Below, in pieces: positions 28,309 through 35,097 of a DNA stretch of 58,277 nt (position 1 is the stretch's first letter; every line of letters begins with the position of its first letter). Below the pieces are notes generated by a model. The model had not been told where the DNA came from, ran no database searches, and was given only the letters and a program-made list of their open reading frames with translations. The stretch covers positions 1-58,277 of IMG/VR virus record IMGVR_UViG_3300037493_003821; one strand, given 5' to 3'. The position numbers and the translations under genes are program-made. The DNA comes from a virus.

Positions 28309-28334
28309 GGTTGTGATGTGGTGATGATGTTGGT

Positions 28335-28595
28335 CTATGGGTTCAGTTTTTGGATCGAGTGAAAGCCCCAGCGGTGGAATCCGTTCCTTCCAATTAAGAT
28401 TTCAACACTGTCGCCGCTGCGCTTTACGTGGGCCCCGCATTTGTAGCGGGCGCGAATTGCTCTCTTGGCATCCCTGATCATGAGGTTGAGTTCGTCGCGG
28501 GCTTCGCGGAGTGTGGCGAAGGTCGGGCAGCTTTCGTATCCTTGGGATAAAAGAATAAACTGCGATTTAGTTCTGATCGGCGTTGTCGTGTGCAT
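28335..28595 (-). CDS. Hypothetical protein with HTTTPIRT start, 86 aa
   Basis: It begins with the N-terminal cassette HTTTPIRT that recurs in nearby unrelated genes. The rest (FATLREARDELNLMIRDAKRAIRARYKC then VEILIGRNGFHRWGFHS) looks like a small alpha/beta domain. Unknown function. Confidence 0.55.
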   Translation of the reverse strand: MHTTTPIRTKSQFILLSQGYESCPTFATLREARDELNLMIRDAKRAIRARYKCGAHVKRSGDSVEILIGRNGFHRWGFHSIQKLNP

Positions 28596-28689
28596 GGTGT
28601 GGCGATGTGGTGTTGGTTCGGTTGCGGGTTCATCCCGCCCCGCTGCCGCCCTGCTCTCCCTGTCACAGAGAGAAAAGCGGTGTGCGGGG

Positions 28690-29145
28690 CTAGTTGGTGC
28701 CCGTGATCTCCGGTGAGAGGATGCCGTAACCGCCCCAATCCGTGTGCATCTTCACGGCTTCGATTAGTGCGCGGCCTTCGGGTTTCTCGTTGTCAATTTT
28801 CAGCGCGTAGCCTCGCGGATCGCCGTTCACGAAAAAGGCGGGCGGGATAGTGCCGAAAAAGTCCTTGATCCGGTTCTCGATGTAGTCGTGGAAGCGGTCA
28901 AAGGCGTTTTCGTCTGCGCGGAAGTCAAAGCGCAAAGAGTAGCAGGTGAACGCCTCGCCGTTGCACCATGCCGTTGATCCGGCGTGTGCATCGCGTTCAA
29001 GTTGTAGTAGAAAAACACTGATCCGCTTTCCGTCAATCTTCGCGGCGGGCATACCAAGCGCGAACGCGAGGCGTTCACAGGTTGCATAGTGTGCTAGAAG
29101 TTGCGCGGCTCGGCGTTCGCGTTTGTTCGGTGTTTTGGTTTTCAT
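28690..29145 (-). CDS. Hypothetical protein, 151 aa
   Basis: A basic N-terminus (KTKTPNKRERRAAQLLAHY) is followed by a folded domain with FDFRADENAFDRFHDYIENRIKDFF and a GYALKIDNEKP segment. No family is recognised. Only three bases separate it from the upstream stop. Confidence 0.55.
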   Translation of the reverse strand: MKTKTPNKRERRAAQLLAHYATCERLAFALGMPAAKIDGKRISVFLLQLERDAHAGSTAWCNGEAFTCYSLRFDFRADENAFDRFHDYIENRIKDFFGTIPPAFFVNGDPRGYALKIDNEKPEGRALIEAVKMHTDWGGYGILSPEITGTN

Positions 29146-29148
29146 GGT

Positions 29149-29643
29149 TTAAAGGTTAAAAAGTTCTGTCTTGGTTAATGTTTCGATAGTGTCTCGAAGC
29201 ACGGAAAGATCGGTTTTGTCGTTGTCGAGCATGGCAAAAACCTGCGCGGCGTCTGCGGTTTCGCCGTCTGCGTGCAATGCTTCGGCGCGTTCTTCTTCCT
29301 CGGTGATCTCTTCCTCCAAGGTTTCCGCCTCACTCTCTAAGTCGCTGACGAATTGATCCCGTGCTGCTTCGGCCTCGCGGGTGTCGTATGTCTCGCCGTC
29401 GATCTCTGTCCAGTCCATCGCATCGGCGTGATCGTTCACTCCGCAGCGGAAAGCCGTCGGGTCAAGCTCCTGCCAGATGCGCGAGGGCATAAAGGTCAAT
29501 CCGGCAACATTAACTCCGCCGGATTCGTCGAGCGATTCCGCGAAAGCGGTTTCTCGGTCTATCGTTTTGCACTCGTCGGCGATGTGCTGGATGAGTGCCT
29601 TTGTGGTTTCTTCTATGGTTCTGATCGGTGTCGTTGTTTGCAT
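29149..29643 (-). CDS. Hypothetical acidic protein with QTTTPIRT start, 164 aa
   Basis: The start at 29643 matches the QTTTPIRT cassette shared with the gene at 28595. The C-terminal half is a very acidic coiled coil (LESEAETLEEEITEEEERAEAL). The acidic character could make it a DNA mimic, but nothing specific shows that. Its 41-base leader is A/C-rich with almost no G. Confidence 0.55.
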   Translation of the reverse strand: MQTTTPIRTIEETTKALIQHIADECKTIDRETAFAESLDESGGVNVAGLTFMPSRIWQELDPTAFRCGVNDHADAMDWTEIDGETYDTREAEAARDQFVSDLESEAETLEEEITEEEERAEALHADGETADAAQVFAMLDNDKTDLSVLRDTIETLTKTELFNL

Positions 29644-29684
29644 TGTGTTTTTGTGGTGTTTGGTTTGTTGTTGTTGTGCTGGGG

Positions 29685-29816
29685 TTAAAGGGACGCGGCG
29701 AATATGGCGGCCATGGTCAAGAGGGTGATCGTGATGATCGCCCGGTGGATCGCCTGTGCGCGGCGATACTGGGCGAGGTTGTGACGGATGCGGGGCGCGG
29801 TGGTGATGGGTCTCAT
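29685..29816 (-). CDS. Small single-span membrane protein, 43 aa
   Basis: Start at 29816 from the overlap with the upstream stop. A basic N-terminal part (TTAPRIRHNLAQYRRAQAIHR) is followed by one hydrophobic span (AIITITLLTMAAIFAASL). Unknown function. Confidence 0.5.
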   Translation of the reverse strand: MRPITTAPRIRHNLAQYRRAQAIHRAIITITLLTMAAIFAASL

Positions 29817-30148
29817 GCTTCCGATCCTTCCTCGGTTGCGTTCCAGCCTGTTTCCCATTGTGCCGGGGCTGCGCAGCATTGCTGTGCCGCATCTTGTCCT
29901 AGATACGACTGGCCGCATTCCCGGCATTCCCACGCTTCGAGGGCGTGGTGGTGTCGTCCGGTGCTTGCGCTGTAAACGTCGGAAACTACGGAGACCGGGT
30001 CGTTGGTGCTTCCCATACGCTCGGCGCGCTTGGCAAGGGTCAATGCGGACGCGCCTCCGTGGATCGTGTTTGCGCGTGCAAGTGCTGCGAAGTGGGCGCG
30101 TGTGCGCTCGTCGCGGTTGGTTAATGTGTTGTAGTGTGCTGCTTTCAT
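29813..30148 (-). CDS. Zinc-ribbon-like hypothetical protein, 111 aa
   Basis: The C-terminal half has WECRECGQSYLGQDAAQQCC, a likely zinc ribbon. The N-terminal part is helical and basic. It overlaps the downstream membrane protein gene. The short leader is A/C-rich. Confidence 0.55.
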   Translation of the reverse strand: MKAAHYNTLTNRDERTRAHFAALARANTIHGGASALTLAKRAERMGSTNDPVSVVSDVYSASTGRHHHALEAWECRECGQSYLGQDAAQQCCAAPAQWETGWNATEEGSEA

Positions 30149-30161
30149 GTGGTGCGGTGGT

Positions 30162-30518
30162 TTAGTTGTTGAGAATTGCGCGGGCCGTGGCGCGGAGTGC
30201 CTCGGTGTCGCGGTTTAACTTGCGACGTTGATCTTCGGTTGCTGCGGTTGCTGCTGCTGTGATCTGTTTCGCTTCGCGCATCGCTTGCGCCTTGATCTGT
30301 TCGGCGTCGGCTTTCGCTCCTTCGCGGATTTGCTTCGCGTGCGCTGCTGCGTGTGCTGGAAGTGCATCGGGAAAGATGTCGCTGGTGATGCTTCGGATGA
30401 TGGAAGGGATCGCGTATTGTAGCCACTCGGCAAGATAACTGTTATCTGGCAGGGATTTCGAGAAAGCCAGCAATGCGCTGATCTCCTGGTCTTTTGTGGG
30501 TGCGGTTGTTGTGTGCAT
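30162..30518 (-). CDS. Hypothetical coiled-coil protein with HTTT start, 118 aa
   Basis: Start at 30518 within the HTTTAPT cassette. A folded N-terminal part (NSYLAEWLQYAIPSIIRSI) is followed by a long Ala/Lys/Glu helix (AKQIREGAKADAEQIKAQAM). The leader 30519-30543 has no G. Unknown function. Confidence 0.55.
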   Translation of the reverse strand: MHTTTAPTKDQEISALLAFSKSLPDNSYLAEWLQYAIPSIIRSITSDIFPDALPAHAAAHAKQIREGAKADAEQIKAQAMREAKQITAAATAATEDQRRKLNRDTEALRATARAILNN

Positions 30519-30543
30519 TTGTGGTGATGTGTTGGTTGTTGGT

Positions 30544-30753
30544 TTAGTCTTGAATGCCATTACTTCCGGCGTGCTCTTTGCGCGGTTCTCCCCAGTGCAT
30601 TAAAGTGACATCTTCACCGCCTGCGCGGCCATAGCCTGTTTTGGATTGCTTCACGTATTCGGAAAACTTGCAACTAGCCTGCATGAAGTTGTTGCCATCG
30701 TAAACTGTCCCGATGTTTCCGACGATAACTTGAAAAGCGGTTTCTTTTTTCAT
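30544..30753 (-). CDS. Hypothetical protein, 69 aa
   Basis: A small protein (ETAFQVIVGNIGTVYDGNNFMQA then FSEYVKQSKTGYGRAGGEDV) with a pattern I know only from uncharacterised phage and plasmid proteins. Its 20-base leader has a single G. Confidence 0.6.
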   Translation of the reverse strand: MKKETAFQVIVGNIGTVYDGNNFMQASCKFSEYVKQSKTGYGRAGGEDVTLMHWGEPRKEHAGSNGIQD

Positions 30754-30773
30754 TTGGTGCGGTTGGTTGTTGG

Positions 30774-30995
30774 TTAAACTGCGAAATAAAGCTGACCGGA
30801 TTGCGTGACGCGCTGCTGCGCGATTAAGAGGGCCATCAGTTGCTGGAACTGGTTAAGGGTGCATCCTTTTGCCATCAGCGCGGAGTAAAGCACGCCTCCC
30901 GGTGCGCCTTGTGTGCCGGATACGGCAATAGATTCCACGATTGCGTCGAGAATTAGGGTTAAGGGGTTTGCGGGTTGTGCGGTTGTTGTGTGCAT
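30774..30995 (-). CDS. Hypothetical protein with HTTT start, 73 aa
   Basis: It starts with the same ATGCACACAACAACC as the gene at 30518. The remainder (PGGVLYSALMAKGCTLNQFQQLMALLI then VTQSGQLYFAV) resembles a small winged-helix fold. The leader 30996-31025 has no G. Confidence 0.55.
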   Translation of the reverse strand: MHTTTAQPANPLTLILDAIVESIAVSGTQGAPGGVLYSALMAKGCTLNQFQQLMALLIAQQRVTQSGQLYFAV

Positions 30996-31025
30996 TGTGT
31001 GTGGTGTTGGTTTTGTGGTTATGGT

Positions 31026-31223
31026 TTAGAGTTCTGAGATGTCTGCGACTGCCGTGGAAACTGCGTGTGCCTTGGTTACGGCTTCGGCATAGCTGAAACA
31101 GGAAAAGCGGCGGGTCTTTCCGTTCATGTATTGCGCTACGTAGGTTTTGCGGGTGTCGGTTGCGCGGTAATCGAGTGAGCCGATTCCCGGCGTGGGTGCT
31201 GGTGCTGGTGCTGTGGTGGTCAT
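31026..31223 (-). CDS. Hypothetical protein, 65 aa
   Basis: Start at 31223 (TTTAPAPAPTPGIG), following the G-free leader 31224-31243. After the Thr/Pro-rich arm comes a small alpha/beta domain (YVAQYMNGKTRRFSCFSYAEAV). Unknown function. Confidence 0.55.
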   Translation of the reverse strand: MTTTAPAPAPTPGIGSLDYRATDTRKTYVAQYMNGKTRRFSCFSYAEAVTKAHAVSTAVADISEL

Positions 31224-31243
31224 TGGTTTTTGGTGGTGTTTGG

Positions 31244-31357
31244 TTAGCGGTTGGCGAGTGAGTAGATGACGAGCACGACGGGCAACAGCGGCACAAGGCA
31301 AGCTAGTATCGTCAATGCGTCTGCTATTTTCTCGGCGGTGGTAGATTTGGCGTTCAT
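31244..31357 (-). CDS. Small membrane protein, 37 aa
   Basis: A 37-codon frame begins at ATG 31357 after the G-free leader 31358-31377. A short polar start (NAKSTTAEKIAD) is followed by one hydrophobic span (ALTILACLVPLLPVVLVIYS). It fits exactly between its neighbours and uses the array's standard leader, which supports it as a real gene. Confidence 0.6.
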   Translation of the reverse strand: MNAKSTTAEKIADALTILACLVPLLPVVLVIYSLANR

Positions 31358-31377
31358 TGGTTTTTGGTGGTTATGGT

Positions 31378-31656
31378 TTAGTGTTTGCGGGCGCGGCTTC
31401 CGTCTGGAATCTCGCTGTAAATTGGATCGTGCTTGTAGTTGATCTGGGTCATTCGAAATTCGTCGCGCTCCTTATCTGCTGCGCTTGTTAGGGAATTATA
31501 TTCCGCGAGGTCGCAAGCGTCATCTTCTGCGATTTGCTCTTTTGTGCGATTGTCTGGGCGTGCGTAAAGCGCGGCAATGTCGGCAAGCGTATTGTCCCAA
31601 GTGTATGTGGGCTGCATCGCGCTCGCTGCGGTGGTGGTGGTGGATGTGGTAATCAC
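31378..31656 (-). CDS. First gene of the leftward array, hypothetical, 92 aa
   Basis: GTG at 31656 gives a Thr-rich start (ITTSTTTTAAS) like the TTT-rich starts of its neighbours, and lies one base from the transcription start predicted by the promoter at 31664. An alternative ATG is at 31617. The rest is acidic (NRTKEQIAEDDACDLAEYNSL). Unknown function. Confidence 0.5.
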   Translation of the reverse strand: MITTSTTTTAASAMQPTYTWDNTLADIAALYARPDNRTKEQIAEDDACDLAEYNSLTSAADKERDEFRMTQINYKHDPIYSEIPDGSRARKH

Positions 31657-31663
31657 GTTGGGG

Positions 31664-31691
31664 AAGCTACACGTTGCGCGGATTGCGTCAA
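31664..31691 (-). promoter_or_regulatory. Promoter of the leftward gene array
   Basis: On the minus strand TTGACG (31691-31686) is followed after 16 bases by TAGCTT (31669-31664). The predicted start of transcription is 31655, at the GTG start codon (31656) of the first gene. The box is within TATTGACG, shared with the promoters at 15797, 35835 and 39703. Confidence 0.5.
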
Positions 31692-31811
31692 TACTTATTT
31701 CGCTTTTATGTTAAAATAGTTTATAACGGAATAGCGGAAACCGTGCCAAGTCCGAAAAAGAGATATGCGGGAACACTGATTATTCGGGTGCGCGTAGCTT
31801 CGGCTTCTGTG

Positions 31812-31868
31812 GGTGCTGGTGCTGGTGCTGGTGCTGGTACTGCCGTTGTCGTTGTCGTTGTCGTTGTC
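31812..31868. repeat. Two hexanucleotide repeat tracts
   Basis: GGTGCT occurs four times in tandem at 31812-31835, with a fifth imperfect copy (GGTACT), followed by GTTGTC four times at 31845-31868. Both units are multiples of three, so they keep frames open without meaning. Confidence 0.9.
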
Positions 31869-32120
31869 GTGTCGAGCTTGTCCAGCATCTGCGCGTGCCG
31901 TGTTGTCGTGCTGCCGGGTGATCGTGGTTCGGTGGGTGCGGTGCTGGCCTTGTCCGGTGCTGCCGGGGTGCTGTGCTGCCGGGTGGCGCGGTTGTCCGGC
32001 GTTGTCGTGCTGATGTGCTGCCGCGCTGCCGGGTGGCGTGGATGCCGTTTTGGCGGGTGGCGTGTTGCGTCAAATGGCATTTCCGGCGATGCCCTGTTTC
32101 CGCCTTTGTCGGGCAAAGTG

Positions 32121-32140
32121 CTTCCGCTATTTCGTAAACC
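32121..32140. repeat. Inverted repeat partner of 31721-31740
   Basis: TTCCGCTATTTCGT here matches, in opposite orientation, TTCCGCTATTCCGT on the minus strand of 31721-31740 (13 of 14 bases). The pair brackets about 380 bases of repeat-rich sequence. Possible protein-binding site. Confidence 0.4.
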
Positions 32141-32213
32141 GTTCTGCTCCTCTGTTCCTGCTGGCCTGCTGCGGGTGCAGGTGCTGGTGCTGCGTCTTTT
32201 GGGTAATCCTGCT

Positions 32214-32276
32214 GCCGTGCTCCCGTGCTCCCGTGCTGCCGTGCTGCGCGGTGTCCGGTGTCCGGTGTCCGGTGTC
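32214..32276. repeat. Two four-copy minisatellite tracts
   Basis: An 8-base unit (G/C)CCGTGCT is repeated four times at 32214-32245. It is followed by a 7-base unit CGGTGTC repeated four times exactly at 32249-32276. The unit lengths are not multiples of three, which argues against a coding origin. Confidence 0.9.
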
Positions 32277-32306
32277 GAGAGTGCTCGGTGGATCGCTGGT
32301 CGCGTT

Positions 32307-32380
32307 CTGCTCTGCTCCTGCGCTGCCGTGTAGCTCGGTGGTCGAGTGCTGCTCTGCTCCTGCGCTGCCGTGTAGCTCGG
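32307..32380. repeat. 32-base direct repeat, two copies, 42-base period
   Basis: The segment 32307-32338 is repeated exactly at 32349-32380, separated by ten bases. The unit contains CTGCTC words and ends in TAGCTCGG. Two copies only, with no spacer pattern, so not CRISPR. Confidence 0.9.
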
Positions 32381-32653
32381 CCAAACAATCCCTTGCCCAG
32401 GAGCAACAGGCGATCCACGGTGGCAGGGGAGGGCGGTCGCTGGGGATGCGGTTCCGTTGGAACACCCGCGCAGATTTTACCTCTGAAACCGTTTTCAGCT
32501 GGATGCTGTTCACCCCTACATCCCTGCTGCTCGTTTGAACTGTGACTACTGTTCACTGTTCGGCTGCAACCCTGCAACCACGACAACCCTGCTACCCGAT
32601 ACCCCGACAACGCTGCACCCCCTGCTACCCGACAACCCTGCATCCGTTGTTAC

Positions 32654-32722
32654 GGCTTATATCGGGGTGAAGTGCAGAAGGTGATCCACGGCAACGCTGT
32701 ATCCCTATTCCCCGATATAGCC
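32654..32722. promoter_or_regulatory. Inverted repeat with CCCCGATATA core, possible operator
   Basis: GGCTTATATCGGGG at 32654-32667 and CCCCGATATAGCC at 32710-32722 are inverted copies. A related word, TTTCACCCCGATAAAT, occurs at 35815-35829 just before the promoter of the gene at 35877, matching the minus-strand reading of the first arm. This suggests a shared regulator site. Confidence 0.4.
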
Positions 32723-32838
32723 ATGATCCGCTTCGCGTTTATGATCTACACGCGAGGCAATCTGGAAACTTGAAACGTGTCAAGGATATATTTGGATTAC
32801 AGAGGAAAATAGATCAGGTGGTTAGGGTTCCTGATTAT

Positions 32839-33438
32839 TTAGGTGACTGTATTATTAACGGATGAGAGTAAGTCGTATTCCACCTGATTTCCCCATGCTG
32901 TCCAGTTGGGTCTTTGCAGTCGTGCGAATAGCTCTACTCGCTCCATGCCTGATGTGACTGATTCGATGATTTCGTGCATCTTGTCGGGTTTCGCGCTATG
33001 CCTGCCGACTTTGTTTCGGATGAGGTTTTTGACGGGAGAGCGAAAGGCTTTAACGTCACCCCTGATTCCGAGAAGGCAATGCTCGGTTACTCCGCGAAAC
33101 CAATAGCCCATGCCGCTGCCGTTTTCCTTTTCCCAAGTGAGAAGGGTTTTATACTTATACCCCCATGCCTTCATCACGGCAAACGCATCTGGAAGGAGTG
33201 GGTTTGTGGCCCAAAGGAATAACACGGCACTTTCTTCGCTGATTTCCTGCACAGGCATAGCCGCAATTTGCTCTGCCGTCATAGTGTTGTAGTAGTGGGT
33301 GACGCTACCCGGATGCTCGCCTCTGGATATACAGGGTCGCGGGGGTTCTGTCGGTTGCTTGCAGTCATACGCCCAAGGTGGATCAGCTAGGATGCAGTCG
33401 AACTTCCTGCCGTCTAGATCGTGGAATGGGCTATTCAA
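32839..33438 (-). CDS. MT-A70 family adenine methyltransferase, 199 aa
   Basis: DPPW occurs near the N-terminus (CILADPPWAYD), followed by the family motifs LFLWATNPLLPDAFAVMKAWGYKYKT, GVTEHCLLGIRG and KPDKMHEIIE. MT-A70 proteins in phages methylate adenine in DNA or RNA. I favour the TTG start at 33438, which overlaps the stop of the upstream gene; the longer frame from 33555 has an N-terminus that looks like an out-of-phase copy of that gene. It is the last gene of the 35035-32839 operon. Confidence 0.82.
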   Translation of the reverse strand: MNSPFHDLDGRKFDCILADPPWAYDCKQPTEPPRPCISRGEHPGSVTHYYNTMTAEQIAAMPVQEISEESAVLFLWATNPLLPDAFAVMKAWGYKYKTLLTWEKENGSGMGYWFRGVTEHCLLGIRGDVKAFRSPVKNLIRNKVGRHSAKPDKMHEIIESVTSGMERVELFARLQRPNWTAWGNQVEYDLLSSVNNTVT

Positions 33439-33634
33439 GGAAGTTGAGTAATGGGGTTTTGCCTTTTTCGAGTTCCCGGCAAGCTGCGCAGATTTTGCGG
33501 TGGTCGAGTAGCAGGGAGTCCCGTTCAAGGGATGCGGCGATGAGTTGGAGTTCAAGGGTCTTGGCGAACTGGATGAAGTCGGCCTTGGACTTGAGGGTGG
33601 ATATGGCGTTATTGGTTAGCGGGGTTGCGTTCAT
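33431..33634 (-). CDS. Hypothetical coiled-coil protein, 67 aa
   Basis: It opens NATPLTNNAIS and continues as a helix (FIQFAKTLELQLIAASLERDSLL), the pattern of the phage proteins that start with (S/N)xTPRTDA. The 20-residue frame at 33932 and the protein at 34291 share this opening. Contains a CAAC pair near the C-terminus. Confidence 0.55.
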   Translation of the reverse strand: MNATPLTNNAISTLKSKADFIQFAKTLELQLIAASLERDSLLLDHRKICAACRELEKGKTPLLNFLE

Positions 33635-33873
33635 ATCGTTTGTTGGATTTTAAGGCACAGGGCATCGAGCTTGCGCCGTAGGTCTTGGTTGATTTGAAAC
33701 TGCTCCTTGTCGTCCTCGTCTGCGATTTCAAGGAACAGGGAGTGGCAGGATTGCAGGAGATCGGATAACGTGGTGTCGGTTATCCGTTCGATTGCGGCTG
33801 CTACCTGATTGCAGTTGTCGGAACCAGCGGCTCCGAGTTTGGCGGCTTGGATGATGAGTTCTAGGTCAGTCAT
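33631..33873 (-). CDS. Hypothetical helical protein, 80 aa
   Basis: A largely helical acidic protein (LELIIQAAKLGAAGSDNCNQVAAAIERI; LFLEIADEDDKEQFQ). AAGGAGGG lies before its start, inside the preceding 20-codon frame. It overlaps both neighbours by four bases. Confidence 0.6.
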   Translation of the reverse strand: MTDLELIIQAAKLGAAGSDNCNQVAAAIERITDTTLSDLLQSCHSLFLEIADEDDKEQFQINQDLRRKLDALCLKIQQTI

Positions 33874-33932
33874 TTGCCCTCCTTTGCGAGTTCGGCGTCT
33901 ATGGCGTTATCGGTTAGCGGTGTTGCGCTCAT
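33870..33932 (-). CDS. 20-residue mini-ORF, truncated paralogue of the 33431 gene
   Basis: The frame SATPLTDNAIDAELAKEGK begins at ATG 33932 and ends at 33870. It overlaps the genes on either side by four bases each (ATGA), and its first eleven residues match NATPLTNNAIS of the gene at 33634. It fills the only gap in an otherwise gapless operon and contains the Shine-Dalgarno site of the next gene. It may be a remnant kept for translational coupling. Confidence 0.45.
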   Translation of the reverse strand: MSATPLTDNAIDAELAKEGK

Positions 33933-34291
33933 AAACCAGCCTCATCTTCTTTAATAATCAAACCTTGCTCTACGTAGTGGGCGAGTTCTGCTTTCAGCGC
34001 ATCCCTCTCTGCCATGAGTTGCGTTTCGCGCTCTATCCATGCTTCATCGGCTTTTTTTTCGCCGCGCTGCTCGGCATCCGTGATGAGCTTGTGCTGGTTG
34101 GCGATGGTGGCGGTTGCTAGGGATAGCTGCCGCTCCATTTCCACAGCAAAAGTGCAGAGGTCGGCTCTCAGAACATCCCGCTCGGCGGTGACGGCGGAAA
34201 GCTCGCGTTCAAGTTGGCGCGATAGCTCGAATAGGGCGTCACTCCTATATCGCAGGCTGTCCATTGCATCTGTTCGCGGTGTATCGCTCAC
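33929..34291 (-). CDS. Phage coiled-coil protein with SDTPRTDA start, 120 aa
   Basis: The start SDTPRTDAMDSLRYRSDALFELSRQLEREL is a common opening of short phage coiled-coil proteins. The rest is Glu/Ala/Leu/Arg-rich helix. Function unknown. It overlaps both neighbours by four bases. Confidence 0.65.
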   Translation of the reverse strand: MSDTPRTDAMDSLRYRSDALFELSRQLERELSAVTAERDVLRADLCTFAVEMERQLSLATATIANQHKLITDAEQRGEKKADEAWIERETQLMAERDALKAELAHYVEQGLIIKEDEAGL

Positions 34292-34620
34292 AGCTCAACT
34301 CCTTTCACTTCCGCGAGTGCGCGGGTTCTCGCCCGCCATGTGGCGGTGATTATGCCAAGCGTAAGCTCGCCTCGGTATCCAAACATCGGATCAACAATGC
34401 GAGCCAAGGCGTCGAGGTAATCATGGCTTTCTTCCACCGTCAGCCCCGCCTCCACATACGAGCAGATGTAGAGTAGTTCGGTGTCGAGGACGCGAACGAA
34501 TAGGTGTGAATCTTGGCTGTAATTATGTGACCAGCAAAGCTCTCCGCTGTGGGAGAAATGCACCGTCTCCGGCAGCATCTTGGCGAGGATGGATTTTAGT
34601 TGGTCGTCGGTGATGATCAT
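34288..34620 (-). CDS. Hypothetical protein, 110 aa
   Basis: N-terminal helix then beta strands (TVHFSHSGELCWSHNYSQDSHLFV) and a C-terminal helical part. No family is recognised. Overlaps both neighbours by four bases. Confidence 0.6.
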   Translation of the reverse strand: MIITDDQLKSILAKMLPETVHFSHSGELCWSHNYSQDSHLFVRVLDTELLYICSYVEAGLTVEESHDYLDALARIVDPMFGYRGELTLGIITATWRARTRALAEVKGVEL

Positions 34621-34847
34621 AGGTTTTTGTCGAGTAGTGCGAGAATTGCGAACCAGTTTTCCTTGGTCTTGAAGTAGATTTCCATCGTTGTATCAACGAG
34701 GTAGATGTCTATGCCGAACAAAAGGGTATCATCTTTGTAGGCGTAGTAGCCCTTGAAATCTATCTGGTTGAACGTGAACATTACGTAGCCGTCTACATAG
34801 ACCTTCACCCTGCCGTTGTAGATTTTGAAGTCGTAGGTGTGGCTCAC
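34617..34847 (-). CDS. Hypothetical beta-rich protein, 76 aa
   Basis: Tyr/Phe/Asp-rich strands (YDFKIYNGRVKVYVDGYVMF; TLLFGIDIYLVDTTMEIYF) and no Shine-Dalgarno site, but an ATGA overlap with the gene before. Unknown function. Confidence 0.6.
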   Translation of the reverse strand: MSHTYDFKIYNGRVKVYVDGYVMFTFNQIDFKGYYAYKDDTLLFGIDIYLVDTTMEIYFKTKENWFAILALLDKNL

Positions 34848-35035
34848 GGCTGTTGTGTTTTGGATTTTGCCTGCAACTTCGCCTCACGCATTTGCACCCG
34901 TTGCGCCCGGCGACCCTCCTGCATCTTGGCGACCCATACGAGCCGTTGTTCCTTGGTCATACCGCGCCAACGGATTTTCCCTCCATCGGAGTATGCTTTG
35001 ACTTTCCAGACGAGTTTGCAGCGAGGACATTTCAT
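34844..35035 (-). CDS. Small zinc-finger-like basic protein, 63 aa
   Basis: I place the start at ATG 35035 (KCPRCKLVWKVKAYSDGG); a CPRC pair suggests half of a zinc ribbon, followed by a basic helix (MTKEQRLVWVAKMQEGRRAQRVQ). The first gene of the leftward operon, it begins about five bases after the predicted transcription start of the promoter at 35048, so the leader is nearly absent. An upstream in-frame start at 35140 would lie before that promoter. Confidence 0.6.
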   Translation of the reverse strand: MKCPRCKLVWKVKAYSDGGKIRWRGMTKEQRLVWVAKMQEGRRAQRVQMREAKLQAKSKTQQP

Positions 35036-35047
35036 AAGTGGACGTAG

Positions 35048-35076
35048 GTAATATGATACTTTGCTAGTAAGGTCAA
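35048..35076 (-). promoter_or_regulatory. Promoter of the 35035-32839 operon
   Basis: On the minus strand TTGACC (35076-35071), a 17-base spacer and TATTAC (35053-35048) make the best sigma-70-like promoter in the window. The predicted start, about 35040, leaves about five bases before ATG 35035. Confidence 0.7.
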
Positions 35077-35097
35077 GAAGATTTATTGAAAAAAGAT

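Larger units (their letters stand above)
31657..32838. other. Non-coding, repeat-rich 1.2 kb region between two leftward clusters
   Basis: Open frames on both strands here are low-complexity (runs of Gln-His, Ala-Pro, Arg-Gln) and I do not accept any as genes. The plus strand is G/T/C-rich to about 32400, with four tandem-repeat tracts, then mixed sequence with ACCCTGC/ACCCGAC-type words, and at the right end an A/T-richer part next to the methylase gene. The features inside are listed separately. It could hold a replication origin or act as a spacer between divergent control regions. Confidence 0.6.

Noticed and set aside
32307-32380. CRISPR-like direct repeats
   Set aside because: Only two copies, ten-base gap, no cas genes, and neighbouring tracts are simple tandem repeats.
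31780-32643. 287-codon minus-strand frame (and overlapping plus-strand frames) in the repeat region
   Set aside because: The translation is low-complexity and changes with the tandem repeats; units of 7 and 8 bases would shift the frame with any copy change; no homologous pattern is visible.
32755-32783. Minus-strand promoter with perfect TTGACA
   Set aside because: The -10 position reads TTGCCT and no gene follows leftward for over 1 kb.
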